A DNA stretch of 64,000 bases from Aegilops tauschii subsp. strangulata (Eukaryota > Streptophyta > Magnoliopsida > Poales > Poaceae). How positions within the stretch are numbered: the stretch's first letter is position 1; each line of letters opens with the position of its first letter. Below the pieces are notes generated by a model that was given only the letters and a program-made list of their open reading frames with translations, did no database searches and was not told the DNA's origin. The DNA is taken from contig NC_053039.3 of assembly GCF_002575655.3 (NCBI RefSeq), positions 379,045,633 to 379,109,632 of the forward strand, written 5' to 3'. Positions 11,154 through 21,887 of the stretch are shown here, piece by piece. Position numbers and translations under genes: made by a program.

Positions 11154-12313
11154 TATCAGAGTAATGGGCCACAGGTAGCCTAACCCGAGTCCCTGCACCT
11201 TTCAAGACATCGGGGCCGGCTGCGCCCCTCAGGACGTCAAGATGAAGCGCCGTCTTCTGATGGCCGGCTGGCCCAAGCGACCGGCTGCCAGAAGGCGGCA
11301 CCAAGACGGGCCGACTCCTTGCAGGCGGCCTCCGGAGAGGCCGGCTCCTAGCAGGCGGCCCACGGCGCCCTCAGAGTCTGCGCCCCCATTAGGAACACGA
11401 GACAGGGTGAGGCTACAGTGTAGCCCATCACCCCCGTATCCAGGGCCGGGCGTGGCCCTAGTACTGCGTACAGGCGGAGATCTCCGCCCGGCGCGGCACT
11501 GTTGCTACTCCACCCCTGACATCACTGCTAGCAGGCGGAGCCCTGTTCCCATGACGGCCTGTCGGTACGGCCTGCAGGCGGCGGGCACTACCAGGCAGCG
11601 AGAGGCCAGAAGATGGCGGAAGCCTGACCAGTCGGACCTAAGGGAAGCCGGCTTCCAGCAGGCGGCCCGTTCCTTCCTCGGGGCTTGTGCGCCATTAACC
11701 AGATGAGACACGGTGTGGCTATAGTGATCTCCCACCAGGCGGCGGGACTGTAGCCATGCTCCCTTGACCAAGCATGCGTCATTAGCATCGCGGCTATAGT
11801 AATCAGCAGCCGGCAAGACCCGCGAGCGGCGGGAGCGGCCTGTCGGCTCCGTACCAGACCAGTCGGCAGGGCCCACCAGGCGGCGGGCCCCAGCTGCCGG
11901 CGGGGAAGCCGGCGACCAGAGACACTGACAGCCGGGTCCTACACCCGGCCAGGTTACCATTGTACCCCTGGGGGTAGGTCTATATAAACCCCCCAGGGCA
12001 CCCATGCAAAGGGTTCCCAACCTGTTAGAACTAGACCCACACATAGAGAGAGAGGAGAGGGTGAGCCCTGCCTTCTTCCACCTCTAGCATACAGCTCGAG
12101 GAGCACCATTGTACTCACTAGTGCCTTAGTGATCATGCGGAGACCCCGCAGAGCAGGAGTAGGGGTGTTATCTCCTAGGAGAGCCCCGAACCTGGGTAAA
12201 GTGCGCCGGCGTTCGTGTCTACGCCTCATCCCGCTTCCAGGCACCGGCGACATTCTACTCGCTCCCACCATGATAAGCCATCCATTGGCATATGTCGCAC
12301 CCAACCCCCGACA
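11154..12313 (+). repeat. 3' LTR of the Tat-like element (1160 bp)
   Basis: The right edge ends CCCCCGACA at 12313. The left edge reads TATCAGAG at 11154, which I take as a mutated TGTCGGAG, so that the ends form TGTCGG/CCGACA. The preceding CTTCGGGGACTAC would be the polypurine region. A strong TATA box (TATATAA, 11981-11987) lies about 330 bases before the right edge, as expected for U3-R-U5 on the plus strand. The left boundary is less certain than the right. No target duplication could be tested because the partner LTR is not in the window. Confidence 0.6.
11981..11987 (+). promoter_or_regulatory. LTR TATA box
   Basis: TATATAA followed by ACCCCCCAGGGCACCC within the Tat-like LTR. Position about 830 bases into the LTR and 330 before its end fits a retrotransposon core promoter. 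Confidence 0.55.
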
Positions 12314-12618
12314 CCAGGTATTCCATTTAGTATTATATTTTTAACCCTCTCGCCTTCTCTTTCATTGTTGTACTACTTACTAGTACTAGTAGGAGTACTT
12401 TTTACCTTGGAGGACGCGTATAGCTAGCTAGGCCCTTGAAGACTTGAACCCACTAGCTGCCACCATTTTTTTCCATGTCTTACTATCTCATCCATGTAGC
12501 CAAGAGTGGCTATATATAATAAGCCTGTTATTTTACTTCCTCTATACCGGAGTAGTACTATTTGCTGCACAGTATTACTGACCGCCATATTTGAGCACAA
12601 CATTATTATGCATGGACC

Positions 12619-13023
12619 TTGACTATGTACGTGACCATGTGTCCAGATCTGAGATGCCGCGTGTACCAGATGAACGGCGCCGAGTTTGACCCCCGTGATG
12701 CTACGTGGGTGCCGAGGAACACTCTTGGAGAGTACTCGCTTTTCATTGGGGACAGCTACCCCATTTTGAAGCGGATGCCACCTTCCATGCACGACACCGA
12801 AGGCCTGCCGTTCATGAAGCATGGTTGTGTCTTCAGTGCGCACCGCCGGATGAATGACATGCTGGGACACGATATCCCTGATTTATGCCGCTTCAGCTTG
12901 GATGAGTCTCCATCGTGTGGAACCGGACTAGAAAGCTCCCACAATGATTCTCGTTGCCCACCGCTATGGATCGTGCCATCCATGAAGAACACCTGGGACT
13001 GGAACCTGGAGGAGGACATGTAG
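12619..13023 (+). pseudogene. DUF295-type protein, C-terminal fragment
   Basis: The frame is open from 12595 after a TGA and ends TAG at 13021-13023. It contains CRVYQMNG, a Trp-containing VPRNTLGEYSLFIGDSYPI stretch, a Cys/His-containing segment with HDIPDLCRFSLDE, and a C-terminal WIVPSMKNTWDWNLEEDM. This order matches the C-terminal part of plant DUF295 proteins, which are usually F-box proteins. No N-terminal F-box or ATG in a good context precedes it; the Tat-like LTR ends about 280 bases upstream. I infer a gene that lost its 5' exon. A second, longer member of the family lies at 15225, so this may be a former tandem pair. Confidence 0.5.
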
Positions 13024-14940
13024 CCCATCTATAACGTGTAAGTGGAGTATGGTAAATTGTGAACGGTAGCACTGTGAATATATGTAGACTAGTCATGCAC
13101 AAATTTATCACATGAATTGGAGATGAACTTGTGTGGCATACTGGCATTTGTCCTTTAGAATTTATTACTAGTAAATGTGTTATGTGTACGTGCAACTTTT
13201 GTTGTTGTTGCACGGGCTCCAACACGCTCTTTGAGAAAAAAAGGTGGCACAGCTTTGGATATAGGTGACGTGGCGGCATCATACAGTAGCATCATTCGCT
13301 ATAGCTGTAGTATACTCCTACTAGGATGACAACTCCTATAAAACCTTGCGCTTGGCTCTTTGCCTCTTCGGGAGGTTCAACAGTTCGTACTCGTGTGAAC
13401 CTTGCACTTGGCTCTTCGCCTCTTCGGAAGGTCCAACAATGATGATACTGTAGTACGATATGCTTCTGGCAATCTGACACCGATTGAACTGTTCCACGTC
13501 CACCGCGAGGGCAAGGGCGAGGGAGAGGGAGAGGGCGCTGTAGTCAAAACCCTCTCCTCGTCCTGCGAGCCACCGCATGCGTGGGCGAGGGAGAGGCGTA
13601 GTAAGCAAGCTTCTCCTCGTTCGGCGAGTTGACGGGACACATCAAAGCAGTACTAGTGCTAGTCCATACTGCGTCCTTTCTGGTTAATATGGCTTAATTT
13701 GAAATGAGAAAAATACACTGGCGGTCAACGTATGTAACAATATGTTCTTTACGGTCACTATATATAGTTTTGCAGTGATTATACGATCACTAGCTCATCG
13801 TAGAGCACCGTATTGCACCCTACTGACCGGCCACATAGTCGACATGGCACTTTGTTGACTGGTTAAATTGTCACCTGGTTTCTGGGTCCCACCTGTCAGT
13901 TGGCAGAGCAAAGAAATCAGTTAAACAAAACTTTACGCAGGCGCGACAGGAGTCCAACCCTTGCGCGCAAACCACCCTGTTTGTGTATGTGAGTGCCTGC
14001 ACGTGTACTCCCTCGGTCTTCCAACAAAGAGTGTACATCGACTAAAAAACAAAGAGTGTACATCTACACTTCCAATGCATTTAGCCTTTAATCTAAATCG
14101 ATATTGATTGACTAATGCACGAACTTGTGCTCTAGCTATAGGCTACATGTCTATCCTTAATTACAGCATGCAACAACCTTCATTTAATCTTCTTCTCTCA
14201 ATGGTCGCACGCACGCATTAGTCTGCTACTTTTGGGCGTCAATTATGCCCTGGTCAATGTGTAAATCTCTAAATGTACAGTCTTTCACGGACGTAGGGAG
14301 TAGGTTGAGCACTTGAGCGTGAGCGTGTGTGTTGCATCGTGTGTTGTGTGCCGCATGGGTGCGTGAGTGTTGCCTGCGTCCATGTGTACGTGTGAGTGTT
14401 GCATGTTGCATGCATGCATGCATGAGGCTTTTACTCCCTCCCATTGACATGTTCATATTTCAAGCTTCCTCTATTCCCTCCATATGGTGATACTCCCTCT
14501 GTTCCCAAATACGGAGTAAAATCCTCCCTCTGTTCCCAAATACGGAGTATTTGTCTTTCTAGAGATTTCAACAAGTGACTACGTACGGACAAAAATGAGT
14601 GAAGTGAGCGTAGAGGCATAGGGATACTGTAGATAGGAAGTCTTCGCGATCCATTATTCCTCATCTCGATCAGAGAGAACTATTCAACTAGTCTTCACAG
14701 TGAAGTGACAATACACGCTGCAGCAGATGGGACACTTAATTAATAAGCTGAACCAGCGTGTTGGTGTTACTAAATTAGCCTTACCCAGTATTGCCATCAT
14801 GTTTGCCAGTGGAGCACGCTTCTGCAAATACGCCTACGCACGTATCTCCTCCATTAACTGACATATGGCCCTCTTGAGGTAGACCCACATGTCATCGGTG
14901 TAACTATTTACACTCCGAAGGACGGTATATCCAGGTAGTA
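13024..14940. other. Intergenic stretch between two DUF295 copies
   Basis: There is no supported gene here. It contains a two-copy repeat with period 56 (13342-13382 and 13398-13438, AACCTTGCxCTTGGCTCT), a GGGCGAGGGAGAGG-rich purine tract (13507-13600), a TG-rich stretch and GCATGCATGCATGCATG (14300-14425), and a partial MITE (14493-14610). Confidence 0.6.
14493..14610. mobile_element. Partial Stowaway-type MITE with duplicated end
   Basis: CTCCCTCTGTTCCCAAATAC followed by GGAGTA occurs at 14493 and again at 14524. The second copy is followed by TTGTCTTTCTAGAGATTTC and ACAAGTGACTACGTACGGA, which is typical of Triticeae Stowaway MITEs of the Thalos kind. The opposite terminal repeat is missing, so the copy is truncated; the 31-base terminal duplication suggests a nested or slipped end. 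Confidence 0.55.
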
Positions 14941-15040
14941 GTACTAGTAGAATTGAGATTTAATGCACTTTCTTCCCCGTCTTTCACTCTTCTTCCTCCT
15001 GTCTTCTTCTTCCTCCTCTCTTCCCCATTGTCGGCCGCAC

Positions 15041-15160
15041 ACCATTTCCCCCCGCTCACTGCTCGCCCGCTCGCGCCATCTTCCTTGCTAGCTCGCGCGT
15101 ACCATATCCCCCCGCTCACTGCTCGGCCACACACGCCATCGTCTTCGCTCGCCCGCCCGA
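15041..15160 (+). repeat. Two-copy 60-bp repeat in the F-box gene 5' region
   Basis: ACCATTTCCCCCCGCTCACT at 15041 and ACCATATCCCCCCGCTCACT at 15101 start two consecutive 60-base copies. They lie in a pyrimidine-rich leader (14965-15220) directly upstream of the ATG at 15225, likely 5' UTR. Confidence 0.65.
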
Positions 15161-16017
15161 ATCCACTTCCCCGCTGGCTCGCAAGCACCGAAAACCCCAA
15201 TCACTCAGCGCCCTAAAAAACCCTATGGTAGAACCGACTGACACGCAGAGCCGCGATTGGAATTCCCTCCCCGATGTTCTCTTGGAGCAGATCTGTAATC
15301 ATATGGACCTGCTCAGCACCGTCCATCTGGCCGCATGCTCGGTGTCTTTGTACTGTCTACTCGTGTGCAACCGGCCGGCTCTTTTCAAGACACCCTGCTT
15401 GCTGATGCCTGATCCTCGCAGGTGGCGCACACACTGACTTGACGGTCCTACGGAGGTTGCCGTGGTGCCCCTCGACATGCTACCACTACCCGTCCACCTG
15501 TCCTTCATGCGCGGCCACTACTGGGCGGGCATGAAGGCCAACTGGATCGGCCTCATCCACCAATCCGGTAGTCCATGGTGCCTCGTGGATATCTACACCC
15601 AGCGAGAGATCACCCTTCCATCATTGGATACCGCCGCCATCGAGCCTCGCGGCCCGCCGGACACTCCTGCCTACTACGCACGAGACGCGTCGAGCTTTTG
15701 GCTTGACCTGTGTTTGCTGAAAGCTGTAATCTGCGAAGTGCCCACACCATCAAAAGACTACGTGGATTACAAGCTTATTGCCTTGTTCAACATGGGATTA
15801 GTCTATCTGGAATCCGGTTGCCATACATGGTTATGGCTCATCGTCAATCCTGTTGAGACAACATTTCTGTCTGATGCTATAGTGCACGATGGCATCGTTT
15901 ACGCGGTCGACGCACAGATTGGTTGCCTATACTGGTGGAATCTATCGTCGTGTAATTGTTCTATCTCATCTCATCTTTACCTTATGAATACGACTGCCTG
16001 TTCATTGTTACAAATTT

Positions 16018-16255
16018 AGAATAGATAGTATGTCTATAACCACATCATTACTATATGTTCCTCTCATTTCCTAGATTTTTATGACCACACATGTTATTGT
16101 TAGAGTTGATATGAGAACAATTGGCATCTAATGATTGTTAGAATAGATATTATGAGCATAAGCTCATGATTGCTATATGTTACTCTCATTTCCAAGATTT
16201 TTATAACAATGCATGTTATTGCTTAGAGTTGATATGAGAACAGTAGTAAGTGTTG
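16018..16255. repeat. 122-bp tandem duplication in the F-box gene intron
   Basis: AGAATAGATAGTATG at 16018 and AGAATAGATATTATG at 16140 begin two diverged copies that share CTCTCATTTCC, AGATTTTTAT and AGAGTTGATATGAGAACA. Both lie inside the 15952-16506 intron. Confidence 0.7.
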
Positions 16256-17039
16256 TGCTAGAATATGAGTAGGCCCTGTCATAGCTGTTTTCCTCTCATT
16301 GTTACATGATGTTTGAACCATGACATATTGCTAGAATATGAAAGCCATTGGCTTATTTATTTTTAACTTGGGGTATGATTATGACCACGACATTGCAATT
16401 CTCTGTCTATGATATGTGTCACTGTTATAATAATCTTAATTCCACACATACTCTGAACATGATTGTTTATTTTTGTCCTTTTGGTCTCCAATTTGAATTA
16501 TTACAGCAGACGCAAATGCACTGGCCTTCATGATTCCAGGACCTGGAATCATACCAGCCGATGGGTGGTGGTTTATCGCTCGTTCAGCTGACGGCGGTCA
16601 TTTGATGCTCATTCGCACGTACCAAATTGACCAAACCATTACATCAAACCACATGTAGTACAATGCCTGGGGCGTTCATGACATTGATGGCTATGGCTGC
16701 TTCGTGTTCGAGAAAGATCCCAGCTCCATTGGGCCAGGCGTATTCAACTAGAGGCGGGTTTACAGCCTTGGCAACCACTCCATGTTCCTCGAGCTCAATT
16801 ATCCGATCATCCAACCAATCATCGATCATATCACCGACGATGATTACTATGCTATGCAACTTCCATTCGCCAGGGGGAACTGTGTTTACACATCATACCA
16901 TGGGTTACATGAATCACCATATCCAGAGATTCGTCGACACAGCTTGTTGCCAGATAATCTTCAGTGTGTGAAAGGCATCAAGCTTCCATGCGATGGATGG
17001 CTTTTGCAAACCCGACATGCACTACTAGGAAAAGGGCTA

Positions 17040-17385
17040 TAGATGGAATGGCCACTAATGGCGCACCAGACATGTGGTGCGCCATTGCTATATAGCAATG
17101 GCGCACCATTGCTATATAGCAATGGCGCACCATGTGCTGGTGCGCCATTAGTGTGAAAAACACTAATGGCGCACCAGACAAACGGTGCGCCATTAGTAAC
17201 AATTTTTTTATTTTATTTTTCCAAACATACTAATGGCGCACCAGGACACAGTGCGCCATTAATAGTTCTAACTAGTAATGGCGCACTAGCCACATAGTGC
17301 GCCACTACTATATTTTTTTATTTTTTATTTTTTTGCAAAACTACTAATGGCACACCAGGGAACAGTGCACCATTACTAGCGATCC
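17040..17385. repeat. CACTA B left subterminal palindromes
   Basis: At least five inverted pairs of the form CTAATGGCGCACCA...GGTGCGCCATTAG are spaced 30-70 bases apart, separated by short T-rich spacers. Each pair can form a 10-13 bp hairpin. The same unit recurs at the right end (21655-21870), as expected for CACTA transposase binding sites. Confidence 0.8.
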
Positions 17386-17389
17386 CCCT

Positions 17390-18110
17390 CCATCTCGATC
17401 GCTATCCCACCTCGCCAGATCCGGCCCCCCTCGCCGCCGAGCACCCCCCGCACCCTCTACCCCGCTCCACCGGCGCCGCCGCCGACCCCCCGCATCCTCC
17501 CCCGCTCCACCGCCGCCGACGACCCACCGCACCCTTCCCTGCTCCACCGCCGCAGCCGACGAGCCACCGCACCCTCCCCCGCTCCACCGCCGCCGACGAC
17601 CCACCGCACCCTAGCTCCCTGCTCCACCGCCGCCGATGACCCACCGCACCCTCCCCGGCCCGCTCCACCGCCGCCGACGACCCCCTGCACCCTCTCCGGC
17701 CTGCTCCACCGTCACAAATGAATGCTATAGCTAATTCCTCCCTCTCCCTCGCCAGTTCCCCTTCGTCCCTCTCCCCCGCGCCAGTTCCTCTCCGTCCGCT
17801 CCCAATCCGCGCCCCCGCCGCCTCCCTCTCCCCATCCTCCCCTCCGACCCCACCCCACTCTCGCCGGAGCAGCGCCGCAAGGCCGACACCAACCTCGCCC
17901 TCGCCCGCGCGCGCCGCAACCTCCGCCTCGCATTCAACAGCTACACATTCTACACCGAGGACAAGGACATGAAGAGCGATGGTTATCAGAACTCCGGGGT
18001 AACGATGGAATCCTACACCGGTAACGACAAGGATAGAGCACCCCCCGCAACCCCCGACGACCCACCGCACCCTCCCCCGCTCCACCGCCGCCGAGCACCC
18101 CCCGCACCCT
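17390..18110 (+). repeat. GC-rich repeats and possible captured exon in CACTA B
   Basis: GCTCCACCGCCGCCGACGAC, CCACCGCACCCT and close variants repeat about eight times between 17440 and 17710 and again at 18045-18110. Many long open frames here, on both strands, are compositional artefacts. One stretch, about 17850-17970, reads LSPEQRRKADTNLALARARR followed by NLRLAFNSYTFYTEDKD, which looks more protein-like and could be a captured exon. I do not recognise its family. Confidence 0.4.
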
Positions 18111-18111
18111 G

Positions 18112-18329
18112 TTTTTATAAAAATTATTACTGTTTTTATAAAAAAATATTACTGTTATGATTTAAACAAGTTTCAACATATTTAAACACAAATAAATATC
18201 AAACAGCATTTTAAATGCATTTTTTATAAAAATTATTACTGTTTTTATAAAAAAATATTACTGTTATGATTTAAACAAGTTTGAACATATTTAAACACAA
18301 ATAAATATCAAACAACATTTTAAATGCAT
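18112..18329. repeat. 109-bp AT-rich tandem repeat, two copies
   Basis: TTTTTATAAAAATTATTACT begins copies at 18112 and 18221, each ending TTTTAAATGCAT. The copies differ at only a few positions. They lie immediately downstream, on the minus strand, of the tRNA-like sequence. Confidence 0.85.
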
Positions 18330-18340
18330 AAAAAAAAATT

Positions 18341-18413
18341 TGGGGAGCCTGGGAATCGAACCCAGGACCTCCTAGTGTGTGTGCTGCGTGCTGACCAATC
18401 GGGCTAGTGGGCA
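18341..18413 (-). ncRNA. tRNA-like sequence with Pol III box motifs
   Basis: On the minus strand the sequence has an A-box-like TAGCCCGATTGGTCAGC, a B box inside CTGGGTTCGATTCCCAG (a perfect 5-bp T stem with the TTCGATT loop), a GCTCCCCA 3' acceptor-like end, and then AATTTTTTTTT, a Pol III terminator. The acceptor 5' side does not pair with the 3' side and the D stem is poor, so this is not a normal functional tRNA. It may be a tRNA relic or a tRNA-derived SINE head captured by the CACTA element. Confidence 0.5.
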
Positions 18414-18482
18414 TGTTCTGATGGAGATAGGGTTAGGTGGGATATAACCTGACCAGTCGGGCTAGTAAGTAAAACAAAATTC

Positions 18483-18559
18483 TAATGGCGCACCAGGGGG
18501 AGGTGCGCCATTAGAATCGACGTACTTATGGCGCACCAGGGGGAGGTGCGCCATTAGAA
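18483..18559. repeat. Internal pair of CACTA-B-type palindromes
   Basis: Two hairpins of TGGCGCACCAGG/GGAGGTGCGCCA (18486-18515 and 18528-18556) repeat the subterminal unit far from either end. They may mark an older nested or truncated copy of the same family inside the element. Confidence 0.65.
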
Positions 18560-18569
18560 TTTTTATACT

Positions 18570-20290
18570 TGTTCCCCTCGCACTGTCGCCTCCCTCCCTC
18601 CCTCGCTCGCCAGATCCCCCACTCCTCGACCCCAACCGTACGCCGCCGCCCCCTTGCTCCGCCCCCTCCGTCCGCCGCGCCTGCACGCCGGCGAGCGCGG
18701 CCCCGACGCGCCCATCCCGCCTGCCCCTGTCGTGCTCCGCCTCCGGCCCCTGCTCTCCTTCGACCGCGGCGAGCGAGGACCCGGAAGAGCTCGGATCCCG
18801 ACCGCGACCGCTTCGCCGACCCCGACCCCGACCCCTCCGGCGACCAGGTACCTCTCCTCCTTCCTCCTTCCTCCCTCTCTCCACCATTCCCCATTCCCTC
18901 CCACCTGTCCAGCGCCGACTCCATCACCATGGACTGACTCCCTCGCAGTCGAGATCCGCCCCGTCGACGTCTAGCAGCCCAGCTCGACCTCCAGCCACTC
19001 CAGCTCCCTGGTGCGCCAAAAAGGTGGCAGCTCGTAGCCTCGTACATTGCTTTCAGTATGGGTGTAGAATCTCTAGCAGATAGTTCACTAGTATAACAAC
19101 AATGGTCATTGTTTAGTATTTGGCACTTCTGTTTAGGTTAAAACAATGTTATTTTTTTGTTCTTTTGCAAAGATTAGAGTGCAGCAGCCCTGTAGATTGT
19201 GATTAATTACTATATGATTCAGTTCTAAATATTTTGTTTTATGATCCCAGTGCAAAGGAATTCATATTCTAGTTTACATCTGTCTATGTAGTGTGTTGTG
19301 AAGGCCAAGTTTGAGAAGTGGTGGTGTCGCAGAGCAATCCTCTCCCTTGACAGGTACAATGTCCACTCTTCCACATGTCTTAGTTTTTTTAATGCAATTG
19401 CTTCATTGCCATATTACATCATTAACTGTTATATATTCCAAATCGTGCAAAACTTCAATAGGGCAAACCTTATGTGATGATACAGGTTGTTAGTTGCTAC
19501 TAGAAAGTGTTGAGAGATATTAAAGCGGTGTAACAATTGCTGTCGGGTTTAGCAACTGATATCTTCTTCATCTCCTTTTGCACTGCTTACATGTAAGGTA
19601 TTGTAGTTTAGGTGCTTCTTTCACCAGCTGCAAAACAATGCAGCTGGTGCTTGATGCATGTGTTAATGCATGTGTTAATGCTAGTAAGCTCCTGTTATGG
19701 GTCTCCAGCATGAATGTACCCCAAGATTTCTATTGGAACTGGACATGTGTTAAAGCAATTAGGTGCTTCTTTCACCAGCTGCAAAACAATGCAATTTCAT
19801 ACGTTTTCACCAGCTGCAAAACATCATAAAAATACCATTAGGTACTTCCGTAAACACAAAAATAGAAACAATGCAAGACATGGCTTGTCTCTGATCCTCT
19901 GTTTTCTTTTTTCATTGGTTGCATTTTGATCCTAAATGTCAATCAATAAGTCTATTATTAGGAATCAGCAAAGTTGATTATCTATTCTACATAATTTCTA
20001 ATCTGATGTTTGCATTTCCTAACTGTAGCATTTTTTTCTCAGACCAAGGCAAATGAAATCGACTAAAGAAAGAAATAGCATTTACCAATTACCACTAACC
20101 ATGGCACTAATGTTTCACCTTAGATCATATGTTTGTTCTCTGATACACATGTGGGAAACCTTCTAAACAACAACCTATTAATGGTAGTTGTTCTTTGTAT
20201 TGTGGAATACATCGCATGTTTTATAAATTGGGTCAGATGTATAATTAGTCGATGTATAATCCTGGTACTAATTGGTCTCTTCTGCTGCTT
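18570..20290. other. CACTA B interior without a supported gene
   Basis: 18570-18960 is a GC-rich, pyrimidine-rich tract resembling a 5' leader. The rest is AT-rich with a repeated phrase TTAGGTGCTTCTTTCACCAGCTGCAAAACAATGCA near 19607, 19757 and 19806 (the last partial). TTTCACCAGCTGCAAAACA is the conserved core. It probably forms the leader and introns of the downstream B3 gene; no exon is convincing. Confidence 0.4.
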
Positions 20291-20853
20291 ATCAGAGATG
20301 GGGGGAAGCAGCCACCGCCGCTCTGCCTCACCGGAGTACGAGTTGGATGCTTTCGAGTTCTTCAGTATCATACTTGGGACTTCAGTATCAGCCACGAGGC
20401 AGGTATATAAAACGAGAGATCTCCCCTTCACCCATCTCATTATGATAACTCTGTTGTTTGCTACATCACTCCTTGTCCCAAATTGCACAGGCTGCCTGAC
20501 ACTTTTATGAACATGCTGGGTGAAGATCCGCCACATAATGTGAAGCTCCGACAGGCCGGCAGCGGGGTTCGCAGGCTGTGGGACATGGAGTTGGTGATCG
20601 AGGAGGGCCACATGTACCTGTGCCGTGGCTGGGAGAAGTTCTACAGTGCCTACGACCTACGGACCAGGTACTTTCTTCTCTTCAGGTACGACGATGACGC
20701 CACAATGCTCATCGTGAAGGTTTTCAACACGACTATGTGTCGCATGCGCTACACTGACGACGAAGATGCCAGTGCGTTCTGCCTCTTCTTATTCCTCTAC
20801 ATTTGGCTTTGTCTCACATCGATTGTTAACGGCCATTGTTGCATTTGGACAGG

Positions 20854-20970
20854 CAATGGGAGCAGCAGCAGCGACACTGGCTACAGCCAAAGCAGCAGCG
20901 ATTATGGTTGTAGCAAAAGCAACAGCGATTATGGCTTTAGCGAAAGCAGCAGCGATTCTGGCAGCAGCAA
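20854..20970 (+). repeat. Ser-rich coding repeat in the B3 gene
   Basis: Repeats of AGCAGCGATTATGG-like units encode SxSDYGxS three to four times. They point to local slippage expansion in the linker after the B3 domain. Confidence 0.6.
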
Positions 20971-21072
20971 AGACAGCAAGAAGGATGATCCGGACTGGAG
21001 TGGGGGAGAAGAGGAGCAGAGTGGGCCGCTGCAGGATGACGATGGGCATCAGGCTGAGGATGACCTAGCGCT

Positions 21073-21190
21073 GGTGGTGGCTGACCAAGGGCAAGAGATG
21101 GTGGTGGCTGACCATGGGCAAGAGATGGTGGTGGCTGACCATGGGCAAGAGATGGTGGTGGCTGACCATGGGCAAGAGATGGTGGTGGCT
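21073..21190 (+). repeat. 27-bp coding tandem repeat in the B3 gene
   Basis: GTGGTGGCTGACCATGGGCA followed by AGAGATG repeats about four times in frame, encoding VVADHGQEM nine-residue units; the first copy has CAA for CAT. Near-identity implies recent expansion. Confidence 0.85.
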
Positions 21191-21654
21191 GAGGATGACC
21201 TAGCAATGGTCGTGCCCGTCCTGCCTGAAGGTGGCCTCGCGATGGTGGTGGTGCCTGACAATGACCACGCACCGGTGGTGGCGCCGGCGATCCCACAGCT
21301 GGGCGACATGACCACGCCAATTGTGGTAGAAGACTACATCCCACAGCTGCCTCCACCGCCTCGCCGCTCTTGGCGCATCAGGCTGAGGAAGGAGAAGGAG
21401 AAGAACAATGAGAACTGAACTATGTGAAACTTTTGTAATATGGTGTTGGATGGATAATGATGTTGGATGAACAATGTGAAACTTTTGTAATATGTAACGA
21501 TGGAACTATGTGTTGGCTATGTATGTATATATGATGAAACTTGTGTGTTGGATATGATTGTTATATGGATGCTTGTTGTATATATATGTGTTGGATATCT
21601 CATATGTGAAATAGTGACCTGAGATTAAGAAAAAAACGATTTTTTTTAAAATGC

Positions 21655-21887
21655 TACTAATGGCGCACTTCCATCTGGTGCGCCATTAGTATACCAGTTA
21701 CTTCTGGCGCACCTGTGGGATACTAATGGTGCACCCGCGGTGCGCCATTAGTATACCAGATACTAATGGCGCACCTGTGGTGCGCCATTACTAAAATATT
21801 CTAGTAGCGTGGTGCTAGTGGCGCACCAGTAGTGCGCCATTAGTAGGCAAAACTGGTGCGCCACTAGTAAGCCTTTTTCTAGTAGTG
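21655..21887. repeat. CACTA B right subterminal palindromes and terminus
   Basis: Four inverted pairs built on TACTAATGGCGCACC and GGTGCGCCATTAGTA precede the terminus CTTTTTCTAGTAGTG. They mirror the left side. Confidence 0.85.

Larger units (their letters stand above)
6219..12313 (+). mobile_element. Tat-lineage Ty3/Gypsy retrotransposon, 3' part with antisense gene and 3' LTR
   Basis: The 3' end of the element lies on the plus strand and finishes with an LTR at 11154-12313. Before the LTR, on the opposite strand, is a multi-exon gene (6569-10647) with a 'putative gypsy type transposon' (Transposase_28-like) domain. Antisense genes between pol and the 3' LTR are known from Tat-lineage elements such as Grande. 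No gag or pol is visible; CACTA A adjoins at 6218, so the 5' part should lie left of the window. Assignment to Tat rests on this layout. Confidence 0.6.
20298..21418 (+). pseudogene. B3 DNA-binding-domain gene carried by CACTA B
   Basis: A first block (20298-20402) reads FEFFSIILGTSVSATRQ. After a GTATAT donor and a TTGCACAG acceptor, the second block begins LPDTFMNMLGED and continues LRQAGSGVRRLWDMEL, MYLCRGWEKFYSAYDL, RYFLLFRYDDDA and IVKVFNTTMCRMRY. These match the plant B3 fold of REM-like proteins, which bind DNA. An 81-bp intron with GTGCGT/GACAG ends (20772-20852) is in frame. The C-terminal half is Ser-rich (SSSDYG-type repeats), then acidic with VVADHGQEM repeats, ending with a basic RRSWRIRLRKEKEK tail. 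The obvious first splice leaves a 1-base phase mismatch, so it may be broken or use a GC donor at AG/GCAGGT. A captured host gene is the likeliest origin. Confidence 0.7.
17020..21887. mobile_element. Complete CACTA transposon B with 3-bp target duplication ATG
   Basis: The left terminus is CACTACTAGGAAAAGGGCT at 17020 and the right terminus AGCCTTTTTCTAGTAGTG, read inversely, ends at 21887. ATG flanks both ends (17017-17019 and 21888-21890). Subterminal regions are packed with palindromes of ACTAATGGCGCACC and GGTGCGCCATTAGT. The interior has no recognisable transposase, so it is non-autonomous. It does carry a B3-domain gene (20298-21418), a GC-rich repetitive tract (17350-18110), a tRNA-like sequence (18341-18413) and an internal pair of the subterminal palindromes (18483-18559). 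It interrupts an F-box gene in coding sequence. Confidence 0.9.

Noticed and set aside
15435..15437. TGA as a genuine end of a short F-box protein
   Set aside because: The same frame stays open for another 500 bases with DUF295 wording, so the stop is a premature mutation.
17402..18085. Long minus-strand open frame of 227 codons, rich in Gly and Arg
   Set aside because: It lies over short GC-rich tandem repeats; several frames on both strands are open at once, which is compositional.
18341..18413. Functional tRNA gene
   Set aside because: The T arm is perfect but the acceptor stem cannot pair and the D stem is weak, so it is recorded only as tRNA-like.
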